From contig NZ_CABUOL010000008.1 of assembly GCF_902493215.1 (NCBI RefSeq), positions 62,001 through 126,000 on the forward strand: a stretch of 64,000 nt of DNA, written 5' to 3'. Below, one piece after another: positions 23,327-31,883 of the stretch (positions are counted from its first letter, which is position 1; every line of letters starts with the position of its first letter). This stretch comes from an uncultured Mediterranea sp. (lineage in GTDB: Bacteria > Bacteroidota > Bacteroidia > Bacteroidales > Bacteroidaceae). Both the position numbers and the translations under genes were made by a program. Under the pieces are notes generated by a model. It searched no databases, was not told where the DNA came from, and saw only the letters and a list, made by a program, of their open reading frames with translations.

Positions 23327-25615
23327 ATGGTAAAGATAACGAAAGAAGCCGCTTTGCTCTATCACTCGATGGGCAAACCGGGAAAGATTGAAGTGGTGCC
23401 CACCAAACCCTACACCACACAGACCGACCTCTCGCTGGCCTACTCGCCCGGCGTGGCCGAACCCTGTCTCGAAATAGAGAAGAATCCGGAAGATGCCTAC
23501 AAATACACGGCCAAAGGCAACCTCGTGGCCGTCATCTCGAACGGTACCGCCGTGCTCGGACTGGGCGACATAGGCGCCCTGAGCGGCAAGCCCGTGATGG
23601 AAGGCAAAGGCCTGCTCTTCAAGATCTATGCAGGCATCGACGTGTTCGACATCGAAGTGAACGAAAAGGATCCCGAGAAATTCATCCAGGCCGTCAAGGC
23701 CATCGCCCCCACCTTCGGAGGCATCAACCTGGAAGACATCAAGGCGCCCGAATGCTTCGAGATAGAACGCCGCCTGAAGGAAGAGCTGGACATCCCCGTG
23801 ATGCACGACGACCAGCATGGCACGGCCATCATCTCGAGCGCCGGACTGCTGAACGCCCTCGAAGTGGCCGGCAAGCGGATTGAAGACGTACGCATCGTGG
23901 TGAACGGTGCAGGCGCATCGGCCATCTCGTGCACCAAGCTGTATGTGTCGCTCGGCGCCCGCCGCGAAAACATCCTGATGCTCGACAGCAAGGGTGTCAT
24001 CACCAGCGACCGTGAAAACCTGACCGAGCAGAAACGCTTCTTTGCCACCGACCGCCGCGACGTGCACACGCTCGAAGAGGCCATCAAGGGAGCCGACGTC
24101 TTCCTCGGCCTGTCCAAGGGCAACGTGCTGACGCAGGACATGGTACGCTCCATGGCCGACCACCCCATCGTCTTCGCCCTGGCCAACCCCACGCCGGAAA
24201 TCTCTTACGAAGACGCCATGGCTGCCCGCCCCGACGTACTGATGTCGACCGGCCGTTCGGACTACCCCAACCAGATCAACAACGTCATCGGCTTCCCCTA
24301 CATCTTCCGCGGTGCCCTGGACACGCACGCCAGAGCCATCAACGAGGAAATGAAGATTGCCGCCGTACATGCCATCGCCGACCTGGCCAAGCAACCCGTA
24401 CCCGACGTGGTGAACGAGGCCTACCACGTGAACAATTTCACCTTCGGCCCCGAATACTTCATCCCGAAACCCGTTGACCCGCGCCTCATCACGGAAGTGT
24501 CGTGCGCCGTGGCCCGTGCTGCCATGGAAAGCGGTGTGGCCCGCAAGAACATCGAAGACTGGGATGCCTACTGCCTGCAACTGCGCGAGCTGATGGGTTA
24601 CGAGAGCAAACTCACCCGCCAGCTCTACGACACCGCCCGCCGCAACCCGCAGCGCGTGGTCTTTGCCGAAGGCATTCACCCCAACATGCTGAAAGCCGCC
24701 GTCGAAGCCAAGGCCGAAGGCATCTGCCACCCCATCCTGCTGGGTAATGACGAAGCCATCGTGAAGCTGGCCAAGGAACTCGACCTCAGTCTGGAAGGCA
24801 TCGAGATAGTCAATCTGCGCCACCCCGACGAAGCGCCGCGCCGCGAACGCTACGCCCGCATCCTGGCCCAGAAACGTGCCCGCGAAGGTGCAACCTACGA
24901 AGAAGCCAACGACAAGATGTTCGAACGCAACTATTTCGGCATGATGATGGTCGAGACGGGTGAAGCCGACGCCTTCATCACCGGCCTCTATACCAAATAC
25001 AGCAACACCATCAAGGTGGCCAAGGAAGTTATCGGCATCCGTCCCGAATACAAGCATTTCGGCACCATGCACATCCTCAACTCCAAGAAGGGTACCTACT
25101 TCCTGGCCGACACGCTCATCAACCGTCATCCCGACACGGATACGCTGATTGACATCGCCAAGCTGTCGGCACACACCGTACGCTTCTTCAACCATACTCC
25201 GGTGATGGCCATGCTGAGCTACTCCAATTTCGGTGCCGACACGGAAGGAAGTCCTGTCAAGGTACACGAGGCCGTAGACTACATGCAGCAGCACTATCCC
25301 GAACTGGCCATCGACGGCGAAATGCAGATGAACTTTGCCATGAACCGCGAGATGCGCGACAAGAAGTATCCTTTCACCCGACTGTTCGGCAAGGATGTCA
25401 ACACCCTGGTATTCCCCAACCTCAGCTCGGCCAATTCGGCCTACAAACTGCTGCAGGCTATGGATACGGATGCCGAACTCATCGGTCCGATACAGATGGG
25501 TCTGAACAAGCCCATCCACTTCACCGACTTCGAAAGCTCTGTGCGCGACATCGTGAACATCACTGCCGTGGCTGTCATCGATGCCATTGTCGACAAAAAG
25601 AAAGCAGAACAATGA
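23327..25615 (+). CDS. maeB: NADP-dependent malic enzyme with C-terminal phosphotransacetylase-like domain
   Basis: A 762-residue two-domain enzyme. Residues about 1-430 are malic enzyme, with YSPGVAEPCLEI, the metal and substrate loop MHDDQHGTAIISSAGLLNAL and the nucleotide-binding VVNGAGASA. Residues about 430-762 resemble phosphate acetyltransferase (FAEGIHPNMLKAA, SYSNFGADTEGSP); in MaeB proteins this domain is regulatory and binds acetyl-CoA. The enzyme converts malate to pyruvate and CO2 with reduction of NADP. The stop overlaps the start of a 57-aa membrane protein. Confidence 0.95.
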   Translation: MVKITKEAALLYHSMGKPGKIEVVPTKPYTTQTDLSLAYSPGVAEPCLEIEKNPEDAYKYTAKGNLVAVISNGTAVLGLGDIGALSGKPVMEGKGLLFKIYAGIDVFDIEVNEKDPEKFIQAVKAIAPTFGGINLEDIKAPECFEIERRLKEELDIPVMHDDQHGTAIISSAGLLNALEVAGKRIEDVRIVVNGAGASAISCTKLYVSLGARRENILMLDSKGVITSDRENLTEQKRFFATDRRDVHTLEEAIKGADVFLGLSKGNVLTQDMVRSMADHPIVFALANPTPEISYEDAMAARPDVLMSTGRSDYPNQINNVIGFPYIFRGALDTHARAINEEMKIAAVHAIADLAKQPVPDVVNEAYHVNNFTFGPEYFIPKPVDPRLITEVSCAVARAAMESGVARKNIEDWDAYCLQLRELMGYESKLTRQLYDTARRNPQRVVFAEGIHPNMLKAAVEAKAEGICHPILLGNDEAIVKLAKELDLSLEGIEIVNLRHPDEAPRRERYARILAQKRAREGATYEEANDKMFERNYFGMMMVETGEADAFITGLYTKYSNTIKVAKEVIGIRPEYKHFGTMHILNSKKGTYFLADTLINRHPDTDTLIDIAKLSAHTVRFFNHTPVMAMLSYSNFGADTEGSPVKVHEAVDYMQQHYPELAIDGEMQMNFAMNREMRDKKYPFTRLFGKDVNTLVFPNLSSANSAYKLLQAMDTDAELIGPIQMGLNKPIHFTDFESSVRDIVNITAVAVIDAIVDKKKAEQ

Positions 25616-25785
25616 GAAGACCGCTTTCCAAGTCGCAAATAGTTTGCGTCACGCTGCTTTGGGCGTTACTTTGCTACTATGTACTGGTATACAGCGAACG
25701 AATTGACGGTCCTGTCATCCTGATGATACTCATTTCGGCAGCATTGGTGTTCATTCCTGTCATCCAGTCACTGAAAAAGCGGTAA
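25612..25785 (+). CDS. 57-aa membrane protein of unknown function
   Basis: A short frame that starts inside the maeB stop (ATGA at 25612-25615) and ends with TAA. It encodes a basic start (MRRPLSKSQ), two hydrophobic helices (about residues 10-28 and 33-51) joined by a short polar turn (SERIDG), and a basic tail (SLKKR). The tight overlap and a terminator just after it support real translation. It is not recognised as a known family. Confidence 0.7.
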   Translation: MRRPLSKSQIVCVTLLWALLCYYVLVYSERIDGPVILMILISAALVFIPVIQSLKKR

Positions 25786-25805
25786 TACATTATCGTTTTT
25801 CCACC

Positions 25806-25850
25806 AAAAGCGAGATAAAACAAAAAAAATGATGTTTTATCTCGCTTTTT
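25806..25850. terminator. Terminator after maeB and the small membrane protein
   Basis: A 17-base perfect stem (25806-25822 with 25833-25849), a ten-base A-rich loop and flanking T and A runs. It works in form on the plus strand and also has T-richness on the other strand. Confidence 0.85.
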
Positions 25851-25862
25851 ATTTATAAATTG

Positions 25863-25893
25863 TTTGTTCATATCATTTTTATATATACATTTG
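25863..25893 (+). promoter_or_regulatory. Consensus promoter of gdhA
   Basis: TTTG at 25863-25866, 19 bp spacer, TACATTTG at 25886-25893: a full match to the Bacteroides promoter. The leader to the ATG at 25932 would be about 30 nt. Confidence 0.85.
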
Positions 25894-25931
25894 CAACCGC
25901 AAGTAATAAAACAACTAATAAAACAAAGATT

Positions 25932-27269
25932 ATGAATGCAGCTAAGGTATTAGAAGATTTGAAAAGACGGTTTCCCAATGAACCTGAGTATCATCAAGCC
26001 GTAGAAGAGGTATTAGGTACCATTGAAGAAGAGTACAACAAACACCCCGAATTCGACAAAGCCAACCTGATTGAACGTCTTTGTATTCCCGACCGCGTAT
26101 ACCAGTTCCGCGTTACGTGGGTAGACGACAAAGGTAATGTACAGACCAACATGGGTTACCGTGTACAACATAACAATGCCATCGGCCCATACAAAGGTGG
26201 TATCCGTTTCCACTCATCTGTAAACCTGGGCATTCTGAAGTTCCTGGCTTTCGAGCAGACCTTCAAAAACTCACTGACTACCCTCCCGATGGGTGGTGGC
26301 AAAGGCGGTTCGGACTTCTCGCCGCGTGGCAAGAGCAACGCCGAAGTCATGCGTTTCTGCCAGGCCTTCATGCTGGAACTGTGGCGCCACATCGGTCCGG
26401 ATGTTGACGTACCGGCAGGTGATATCGGTGTAGGTGGCCGTGAAGTAGGTTTCATGTTCGGCATGTACAAGAAACTGACCCGCGAATTCAGCGGTGTGCT
26501 GACCGGCAAAGGCCGCGAATTCGGTGGTTCACTCATCCGTCCCGAAGCTACCGGTTACGGAAACGTGTACTTCCTGATGGAAATGCTGAAGACGAAAGGC
26601 ATGGATCTCAAAGGCAAGTCTGTACTGATTTCCGGTTCAGGTAACGTAGCCCAGTATACTGCCGAAAAAGTACTGCAACTGGGTGGTAAAGTGTTGACCA
26701 TGTCCGACTCCGACGGTTATGTTTACGATCCCGAAGGTATCGACCGCGAAAAGCTGGACTACATCATGGAGCTGAAAAACCTCTACCGTGGCCGTATCCG
26801 CGAATATGCCGAACAGTATCCGGGTGTCAAATATGTAGAAGGTGCCCGTCCCTGGGGCGAAAAGGCCGACATTGCACTGCCTTCAGCCACCCAGAACGAA
26901 ATCAACGGCGACGATGCCAAGAAGCTGGTGGCCAACGGCGTGATTGCCGTATCCGAAGGTGCCAACATGCCTTCTACTCCCGAAGCTATCCGTGTGTTCC
27001 AGGAAGCAAAGATTCTCTACGCTCCGGGCAAGGCAGCCAATGCAGGTGGTGTATCCGTTTCGGGTCTCGAAATGACACAGAATTCCGAACGTCTGTCATG
27101 GAGCGCCGAAGAAGTGGACGCCAAGTTGCATTACATCATGGAAAACATCCACGAAAACTGTGTGAAGTATGGCACGGAACCCGACGGTTATGTAAACTAC
27201 GTGAAGGGTGCCAACATCGCCGGCTTCATGAAAGTGGCCAACGCCATGATGGCTCAAGGAATTGTATGA
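25932..27269 (+). CDS. gdhA: NADP-specific glutamate dehydrogenase
   Basis: A 445-residue hexameric-type glutamate dehydrogenase that aminates 2-oxoglutarate with ammonia and NADPH. Motifs are KGGIRFHSSVN, the substrate lysine region LPMGGGKGGSDFSPRGKS, DVPAGDIGVGGREVG and the nucleotide-binding GSGNVAQYTAEK. The ATG at 25932 gives the normal length; the frame extends upstream through the promoter, which rules out the earlier starts. The codon choice and the strong promoter suggest high expression, in line with ammonium assimilation in Bacteroides. Confidence 0.96.
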   Translation: MNAAKVLEDLKRRFPNEPEYHQAVEEVLGTIEEEYNKHPEFDKANLIERLCIPDRVYQFRVTWVDDKGNVQTNMGYRVQHNNAIGPYKGGIRFHSSVNLGILKFLAFEQTFKNSLTTLPMGGGKGGSDFSPRGKSNAEVMRFCQAFMLELWRHIGPDVDVPAGDIGVGGREVGFMFGMYKKLTREFSGVLTGKGREFGGSLIRPEATGYGNVYFLMEMLKTKGMDLKGKSVLISGSGNVAQYTAEKVLQLGGKVLTMSDSDGYVYDPEGIDREKLDYIMELKNLYRGRIREYAEQYPGVKYVEGARPWGEKADIALPSATQNEINGDDAKKLVANGVIAVSEGANMPSTPEAIRVFQEAKILYAPGKAANAGGVSVSGLEMTQNSERLSWSAEEVDAKLHYIMENIHENCVKYGTEPDGYVNYVKGANIAGFMKVANAMMAQGIV

Positions 27270-27316
27270 TGCGAAACATATAAGCCATAGTTACAACATA
27301 CAACAGAAACAAAGTA

Positions 27317-27350
27317 GAAAAGCGGAGGGTAGCGATACCTTCCGCTTTTT
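27317..27350 (+). terminator. Terminator after gdhA
   Basis: A stem formed by AGCGGAGGGTA (27321-27331) and TACCTTCCGCT (27336-27346), one G-U pair, loop GCGA, followed by a T-run. Confidence 0.8.
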
Positions 27351-27405
27351 CTTTGCACAAAGTCCCCCTGACAATGCCAGAAATGTTGCATCCTGCAGCA
27401 GATAT

Positions 27406-27417
27406 GTTACATGTAAC
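27406..27417. promoter_or_regulatory. Palindrome upstream of the TonB receptor promoter
   Basis: GTTACATGTAAC is a perfect 12-base palindrome 53 bp before the -7 element at 27470. Position and symmetry fit an activator site, for instance for a CRP/FNR-type dimer or the local hybrid regulator; no direct evidence links it to either. Confidence 0.35.
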
Positions 27418-27469
27418 GTGAATGACAACGTATGAAACATATCTTTCAGCCCTATTTCAAACGTCCGCG

Positions 27470-27477
27470 TACATTTG
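27470..27477 (+). promoter_or_regulatory. -7 element of the TonB receptor gene
   Basis: TACATTTG matches the -7 consensus. The -33 region has only TTTC at 27444 with a 22-bp spacer, so activation by a regulator is plausible. The leader would be about 60 nt. Confidence 0.6.
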
Positions 27478-27547
27478 CACAGGTTCTCGGAGAAAGAGCC
27501 GGGAGCTGCAATGAACATTATTATTTAACTTCATAAATTGTAATACC

Positions 27548-29908
27548 ATGAAAAAGGGTATGAAACATTCAGTATGCTATCGCACCGCTGCAGCTTTGTT
27601 GCTGCTCGGCCTTACTTGCGGAAATGCTTTCGCGCAAGAAGAAAAGAAGTCAACGGAATCGCAAACGGAAAACTCCAATAAGGAGGAAGGCAACCGCAAC
27701 GTCATGCTTAACGCTGCCAGTGCCAATGGTCCGCGCGAAATCCAGATCGGCCTTCCTTCGGCCGACGTCAACGTGTTGGAAAACGGTATTCCCGTTACCT
27801 ATGCCACCAATCCCCATTCGGTCAACTCGCTCTGGCGTGCCGATGCCAGTCTGAGCCACGTAGGACTGCTGAAGATTTCGGAAACAGCCATTACAACCGG
27901 AAACATCGGGTACGCCGTCAACTCTTTCACCCAACTGGGACAAAAAGGTTTTCACGGTACACTGAACTATAAAAGCAACCACTTCGGAATGCAGGAATTC
28001 TCCCTCAACGTGAACGGCGGCATTGCCAAAGACTGGTTCTACAGCGGAAGTATCTATCAGGACTTCGACCCGGGAACGTTCAAAATCAAATCGACTCCCT
28101 TCCAGGACCGTACACAAATCTATAAGTTTGCTCTCACGAAGAAGTACAACGACAATCGTGGCGAACTGACAGCCATCTACCACTACAGCAACAGTCATCC
28201 CGTCTATATGTATGCCACCCAGTCGGCTCCATTTGTCTATGTGGGCGACGGAAGCGTAAAAGAGTTTGGCAAGTTTGCCCTCGGAACCACTTCCTACCTG
28301 CCGATGGACAACGAGATGATGTTCCGGGATATGCGTACCGGCGAAATCAGCAAAACCAATCTCTACGATGCCGTCCAGAACAAAGGCAGCGAATTCACCC
28401 TGATGAACGACTACACCTGGGACAACGGTCTGAACTGGAAGGCCATCCTGAAATATGACCATTCCACCGGTTCCTGCGTCTACCAGACCCCGATGTCGCT
28501 CGACCAGAACGAAGCCGGAATCAATTACCTTTACGAAGCGGCCGACGGCAGCATGAAGCCCTATACCGGCGACTATGTACAGAGCCGTATGTCCTGCCTC
28601 AACCGCGGTTTTATAGATTCCTTCATGTTTACGACAGAATTGTCGCGCAAAGCAGGCAACAGTACCTGGCGACTCGGTCTGAACGAATGGTATTATGACA
28701 TCGACTATGCTTCGGCAACCACCATGTACGATCAGTCCGTACCCATGGACGGCAGTTATCCTGTACGGCTCTACAATGCAGATTATGCCACTTATGCCGA
28801 CCGTACCTATGCCGGAAACGGATACTATTACGACTTCAACAAGAACGCTTCGGAATACTACAAGGGACACGAAAACAAGATTGCCCTTTACTTTACCCAC
28901 GACTGGGATATAACCGACAAGTTCAATCTGTACTACGGTGCACGTCTGGAATACCAGGCACTGCGCGGTGAAAATGCAGCTGTCAAGAATGCCAACGGCG
29001 AATACGTCGGACGTTTTGCCAACTATTACCTGGGTGCTACCGCTTCCGACGGAACCAAGATTGCCGCCACTCCGATGAGCTATGACTGGTTGAACTATGC
29101 CCTGACTGTTGCAGCTACCTACAAGCTGACCAAGGCTTTCGGTTTCACCGGCGACTTCACTTACATCACACAACATCCGAAAATTGAGAACTTCGCCCCC
29201 GCCACCCTTCCCAATACAGACAAGATTTCCGTTCCGCTGGGACGTGCCGGTATCTACTACAACAACGAATGGCTGAGCCTGACTTCACTCTTCTCTTATA
29301 TATCGAAGACCAACAACAACTCTACGTTGAATCTGCAACACAAGACCGCAGCCGGCCAGACCGAAATCATGGCCGCCCCGCTGACTTACGACATCAAGAC
29401 ATTGGGATGGACTACCGACGTTGTGACTCACCCGTTCAAAGGATTTGACTTCCATTTCCTTTTCACCTACCAGAAGCCGACTTACAAGAAATACGAGACA
29501 TCCGTCACCTTCTCTGACGGTTACGTAGGAAAAATCAACGCAACCGGCAATATCGTAGCCGAAATTCCGCAATTCATTGTAGAAATCGATCCCAGCTACA
29601 TGATTACCAAAGATCTGAAAATATGGACCAGCTTCCGTTACTTCAGCAAGACTTATGCCAACATCAACGACGCCTACTACTTCAACGGCCGCTGGGAAAC
29701 CTTTGGAGGACTGAACTGGCAGGTAAACAAGAAGCTGTCCCTCGGCTGTACAGTCGTCAACTTCCTGAACCAGACCGGAGCCAAAGGCAGTATCGCCGGA
29801 GCCGAACTCATCGAGAAGGAAGACGCCGGACAATATGCCGGACACGTCATGGCCGGCAGCTACATCCGTCCGTTTACGGTAGAGTTCAGCGCCAGCCTGA
29901 AATTTTAA
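27548..29908 (+). CDS. TonB-dependent receptor-like outer-membrane protein of the sucrose/raffinose locus
   Basis: A 786-residue outer-membrane protein with a signal peptide ending NAFAQ, a low-complexity Glu/Ser/Asn stretch (about 30-50), a plug-like region (about 50-150) and a long beta-barrel ending in Phe (SASLKF). It lacks the N-terminal carboxypeptidase-like domain of SusC proteins and no SusD gene follows. Two GH genes, an MFS permease, a fructokinase and a hybrid sensor lie directly downstream on the same strand, so it is likely to bring sucrose-type oligosaccharides across the outer membrane. The ligand is inferred from context. Confidence 0.78.
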   Translation: MKKGMKHSVCYRTAAALLLLGLTCGNAFAQEEKKSTESQTENSNKEEGNRNVMLNAASANGPREIQIGLPSADVNVLENGIPVTYATNPHSVNSLWRADASLSHVGLLKISETAITTGNIGYAVNSFTQLGQKGFHGTLNYKSNHFGMQEFSLNVNGGIAKDWFYSGSIYQDFDPGTFKIKSTPFQDRTQIYKFALTKKYNDNRGELTAIYHYSNSHPVYMYATQSAPFVYVGDGSVKEFGKFALGTTSYLPMDNEMMFRDMRTGEISKTNLYDAVQNKGSEFTLMNDYTWDNGLNWKAILKYDHSTGSCVYQTPMSLDQNEAGINYLYEAADGSMKPYTGDYVQSRMSCLNRGFIDSFMFTTELSRKAGNSTWRLGLNEWYYDIDYASATTMYDQSVPMDGSYPVRLYNADYATYADRTYAGNGYYYDFNKNASEYYKGHENKIALYFTHDWDITDKFNLYYGARLEYQALRGENAAVKNANGEYVGRFANYYLGATASDGTKIAATPMSYDWLNYALTVAATYKLTKAFGFTGDFTYITQHPKIENFAPATLPNTDKISVPLGRAGIYYNNEWLSLTSLFSYISKTNNNSTLNLQHKTAAGQTEIMAAPLTYDIKTLGWTTDVVTHPFKGFDFHFLFTYQKPTYKKYETSVTFSDGYVGKINATGNIVAEIPQFIVEIDPSYMITKDLKIWTSFRYFSKTYANINDAYYFNGRWETFGGLNWQVNKKLSLGCTVVNFLNQTGAKGSIAGAELIEKEDAGQYAGHVMAGSYIRPFTVEFSASLKF

Positions 29909-29929
29909 ACTGAGGTAAAACAGATTGTT

Positions 29930-29960
29930 TTTCGGATAACATTTTAAATTTGTATCTTTA
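29930..29960 (+). promoter_or_regulatory. Possible promoter before the GH32 gene
   Basis: TAAATTTG (29945-29952) and, just behind, TATCTTTA (29953-29960) resemble -7 elements; TTTC at 29930-29933 lies 19 bp before the second. This suggests internal transcription start for the glycosidase genes separate from the receptor gene. Confidence 0.45.
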
Positions 29961-29983
29961 AACGCTCAAAATAACAAGCAACC

Positions 29984-31861
29984 ATGAAAATGAATTTTCA
30001 TTATCTGACCATGGCATTGGCAACCGCTGCAGCATTCACAGCCTGCCAGCCTCAAAAGAATGGTATCCGCCTGGAACACCAAGGCGATACACTGACTATC
30101 GTTCACATCACAAACCCATCCAAATATCTGATTCTCCCCATTCAGGAATCCTGTAATGAAGGTAAAGTAAAACTCGTCACCGGCAGTCCTGCCGACATGG
30201 CCATGGACATACGTCTGGCCGTAGACAGTGTCGAATACTATGTACCGTTCGCCCTGCCCCAGGGAAGCAAGGAAGCCACCGTCGCCATCAGACGTGTAGC
30301 CTCCAACGCCATCTGCTGGGACAGTATCCGGTTGGCCGACAGCTTCGATACGGCCAATACCGACTACTACCGTCCCGTCTATCATCATACACCGCTCTAC
30401 GGCTGGATGAACGACGCCAACGGTCTGGTATACAAAGATGGCGAGTATCACCTTTACTTCCAGTACAACCCCTACGGTTCGAAGTGGGGCAACATGCACT
30501 GGGGACACTCCGTAAGCCGTGACCTCATCCACTGGGAACACCTCGCCCCGGCCATCGCCCGCGACACACTGGGACACATCTTCTCGGGCAGCACCGTCAT
30601 CGACAAGAACAACAGCGCCGGCTATGGCAAGGATGCCATGATTGCCTTCTACACTTCGGCCAGCGACGAGCACGGACAGATACAATGCATGGCCTACAGC
30701 ACCGACAACGGACGTACTTACACGAAATATGAGAAGAACCCCATTCTGACTCCCTTTGACGGCCTGAAGGATTTCCGTGACCCGAAAGTATTCTGGTACG
30801 AACCCGCCCAGAAATGGTATATGATTGTTTCGGCCGACAAGAACATGCGTTTCTATTCGTCCACCGATATGAAGAACTGGGAATACTTGAGCCAGTTCGG
30901 CGAAGGCTATGGCGTGCAGCCCAACCAATTCGAGTGCCCCGACTTCATCCAATTGCCCGTCGACGGTGACAAAAACCGGATGAAATGGGTGATGATTGTC
31001 AACATCAATCCGGGCTGTCTCTTCGGCGGTAGCGCTACAGAGTATTTTGTCGGAGAATTTGACGGTAAGGAATTCAAATGCGATACAGAAAAGCGTGTGA
31101 CGAAATGGCTCGATTTCGGCAAAGACCACTATGCAACCGTCTGCTTCTCGAACACGGGCGACCGTACCATCGCTGTTCCCTGGATGAGCAACTGGCAATA
31201 TGCCAACGCAACCCCCATCCGTCAGTACCGCGGTGCCAACGCCCTTCCGCGCGAGCTCTCCCTCTACACCAAAGATGGTGAAATCTATATGGCTGCCAAC
31301 GCCGTAAAAGAAACTCAGGCACTGCGCAAAGGCACAACCGACGTGAACGACTTTGCTGTAAGCGACGAGCATCTGATCAGTCCGCTGGCCACCGGTCCCG
31401 AAGGTGCCTGCGAACTGGAGATGGACATTACTCCCGGCAAAGCACAGACAGCCGGTTTCCAACTGCTGAACGACAAAGGAGAGAAAGTTGATATCTACCT
31501 CGACATGAAAGCCGGACGCATCGTCATGGACCGCACACAGAGCGGGATTGTAGACTTGACCCGCCACGGTGAAATGAACGTACACGAAAAAGAGACAGAC
31601 GAACACCGCAAAGCCGAATCGGTAAACTATATCAATGACTTCGCCCTCGGAACCTGGGCCCCGCTCTCGCTTTGCGAAGGCAAGACGTATCATCTTGACA
31701 TATTCGTGGACAAGTGCTCCGTTGAGATCTTTGTAGACGGCGGCCGCATTGCCATGACCAACCTCGTGTTCCCCACCCAGCCCTACAACACCCTGCGTTT
31801 CTACGCCCAAGGAGGAAAGGCTGAAGTGAAGAATCTGAAGGTACACCAATTAGGATTGTAA
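29984..31861 (+). CDS. GH32 beta-fructosidase/levanase lipoprotein with DUF4980 domain
   Basis: A 625-residue exported enzyme that hydrolyses beta-fructosides such as sucrose or fructan ends. The signal peptide ends in FTAC, so Cys21 is probably lipidated. An N-terminal beta-rich domain (about 25-130) like DUF4980 precedes the five-bladed propeller. The three catalytic motifs are seen: WMNDANG with nucleophile Asp144, FRDPK with Asp266, and FECPD with acid/base Glu317. A C-terminal beta-sandwich ends the protein. It lies 75 bp after the receptor and 22 bp before the GH36 gene. Whether it prefers sucrose, raffinose or longer fructans cannot be told. Confidence 0.93.
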   Translation: MKMNFHYLTMALATAAAFTACQPQKNGIRLEHQGDTLTIVHITNPSKYLILPIQESCNEGKVKLVTGSPADMAMDIRLAVDSVEYYVPFALPQGSKEATVAIRRVASNAICWDSIRLADSFDTANTDYYRPVYHHTPLYGWMNDANGLVYKDGEYHLYFQYNPYGSKWGNMHWGHSVSRDLIHWEHLAPAIARDTLGHIFSGSTVIDKNNSAGYGKDAMIAFYTSASDEHGQIQCMAYSTDNGRTYTKYEKNPILTPFDGLKDFRDPKVFWYEPAQKWYMIVSADKNMRFYSSTDMKNWEYLSQFGEGYGVQPNQFECPDFIQLPVDGDKNRMKWVMIVNINPGCLFGGSATEYFVGEFDGKEFKCDTEKRVTKWLDFGKDHYATVCFSNTGDRTIAVPWMSNWQYANATPIRQYRGANALPRELSLYTKDGEIYMAANAVKETQALRKGTTDVNDFAVSDEHLISPLATGPEGACELEMDITPGKAQTAGFQLLNDKGEKVDIYLDMKAGRIVMDRTQSGIVDLTRHGEMNVHEKETDEHRKAESVNYINDFALGTWAPLSLCEGKTYHLDIFVDKCSVEIFVDGGRIAMTNLVFPTQPYNTLRFYAQGGKAEVKNLKVHQLGL

Positions 31862-31883
31862 CACTTAAAAGCCCTTATATCCC

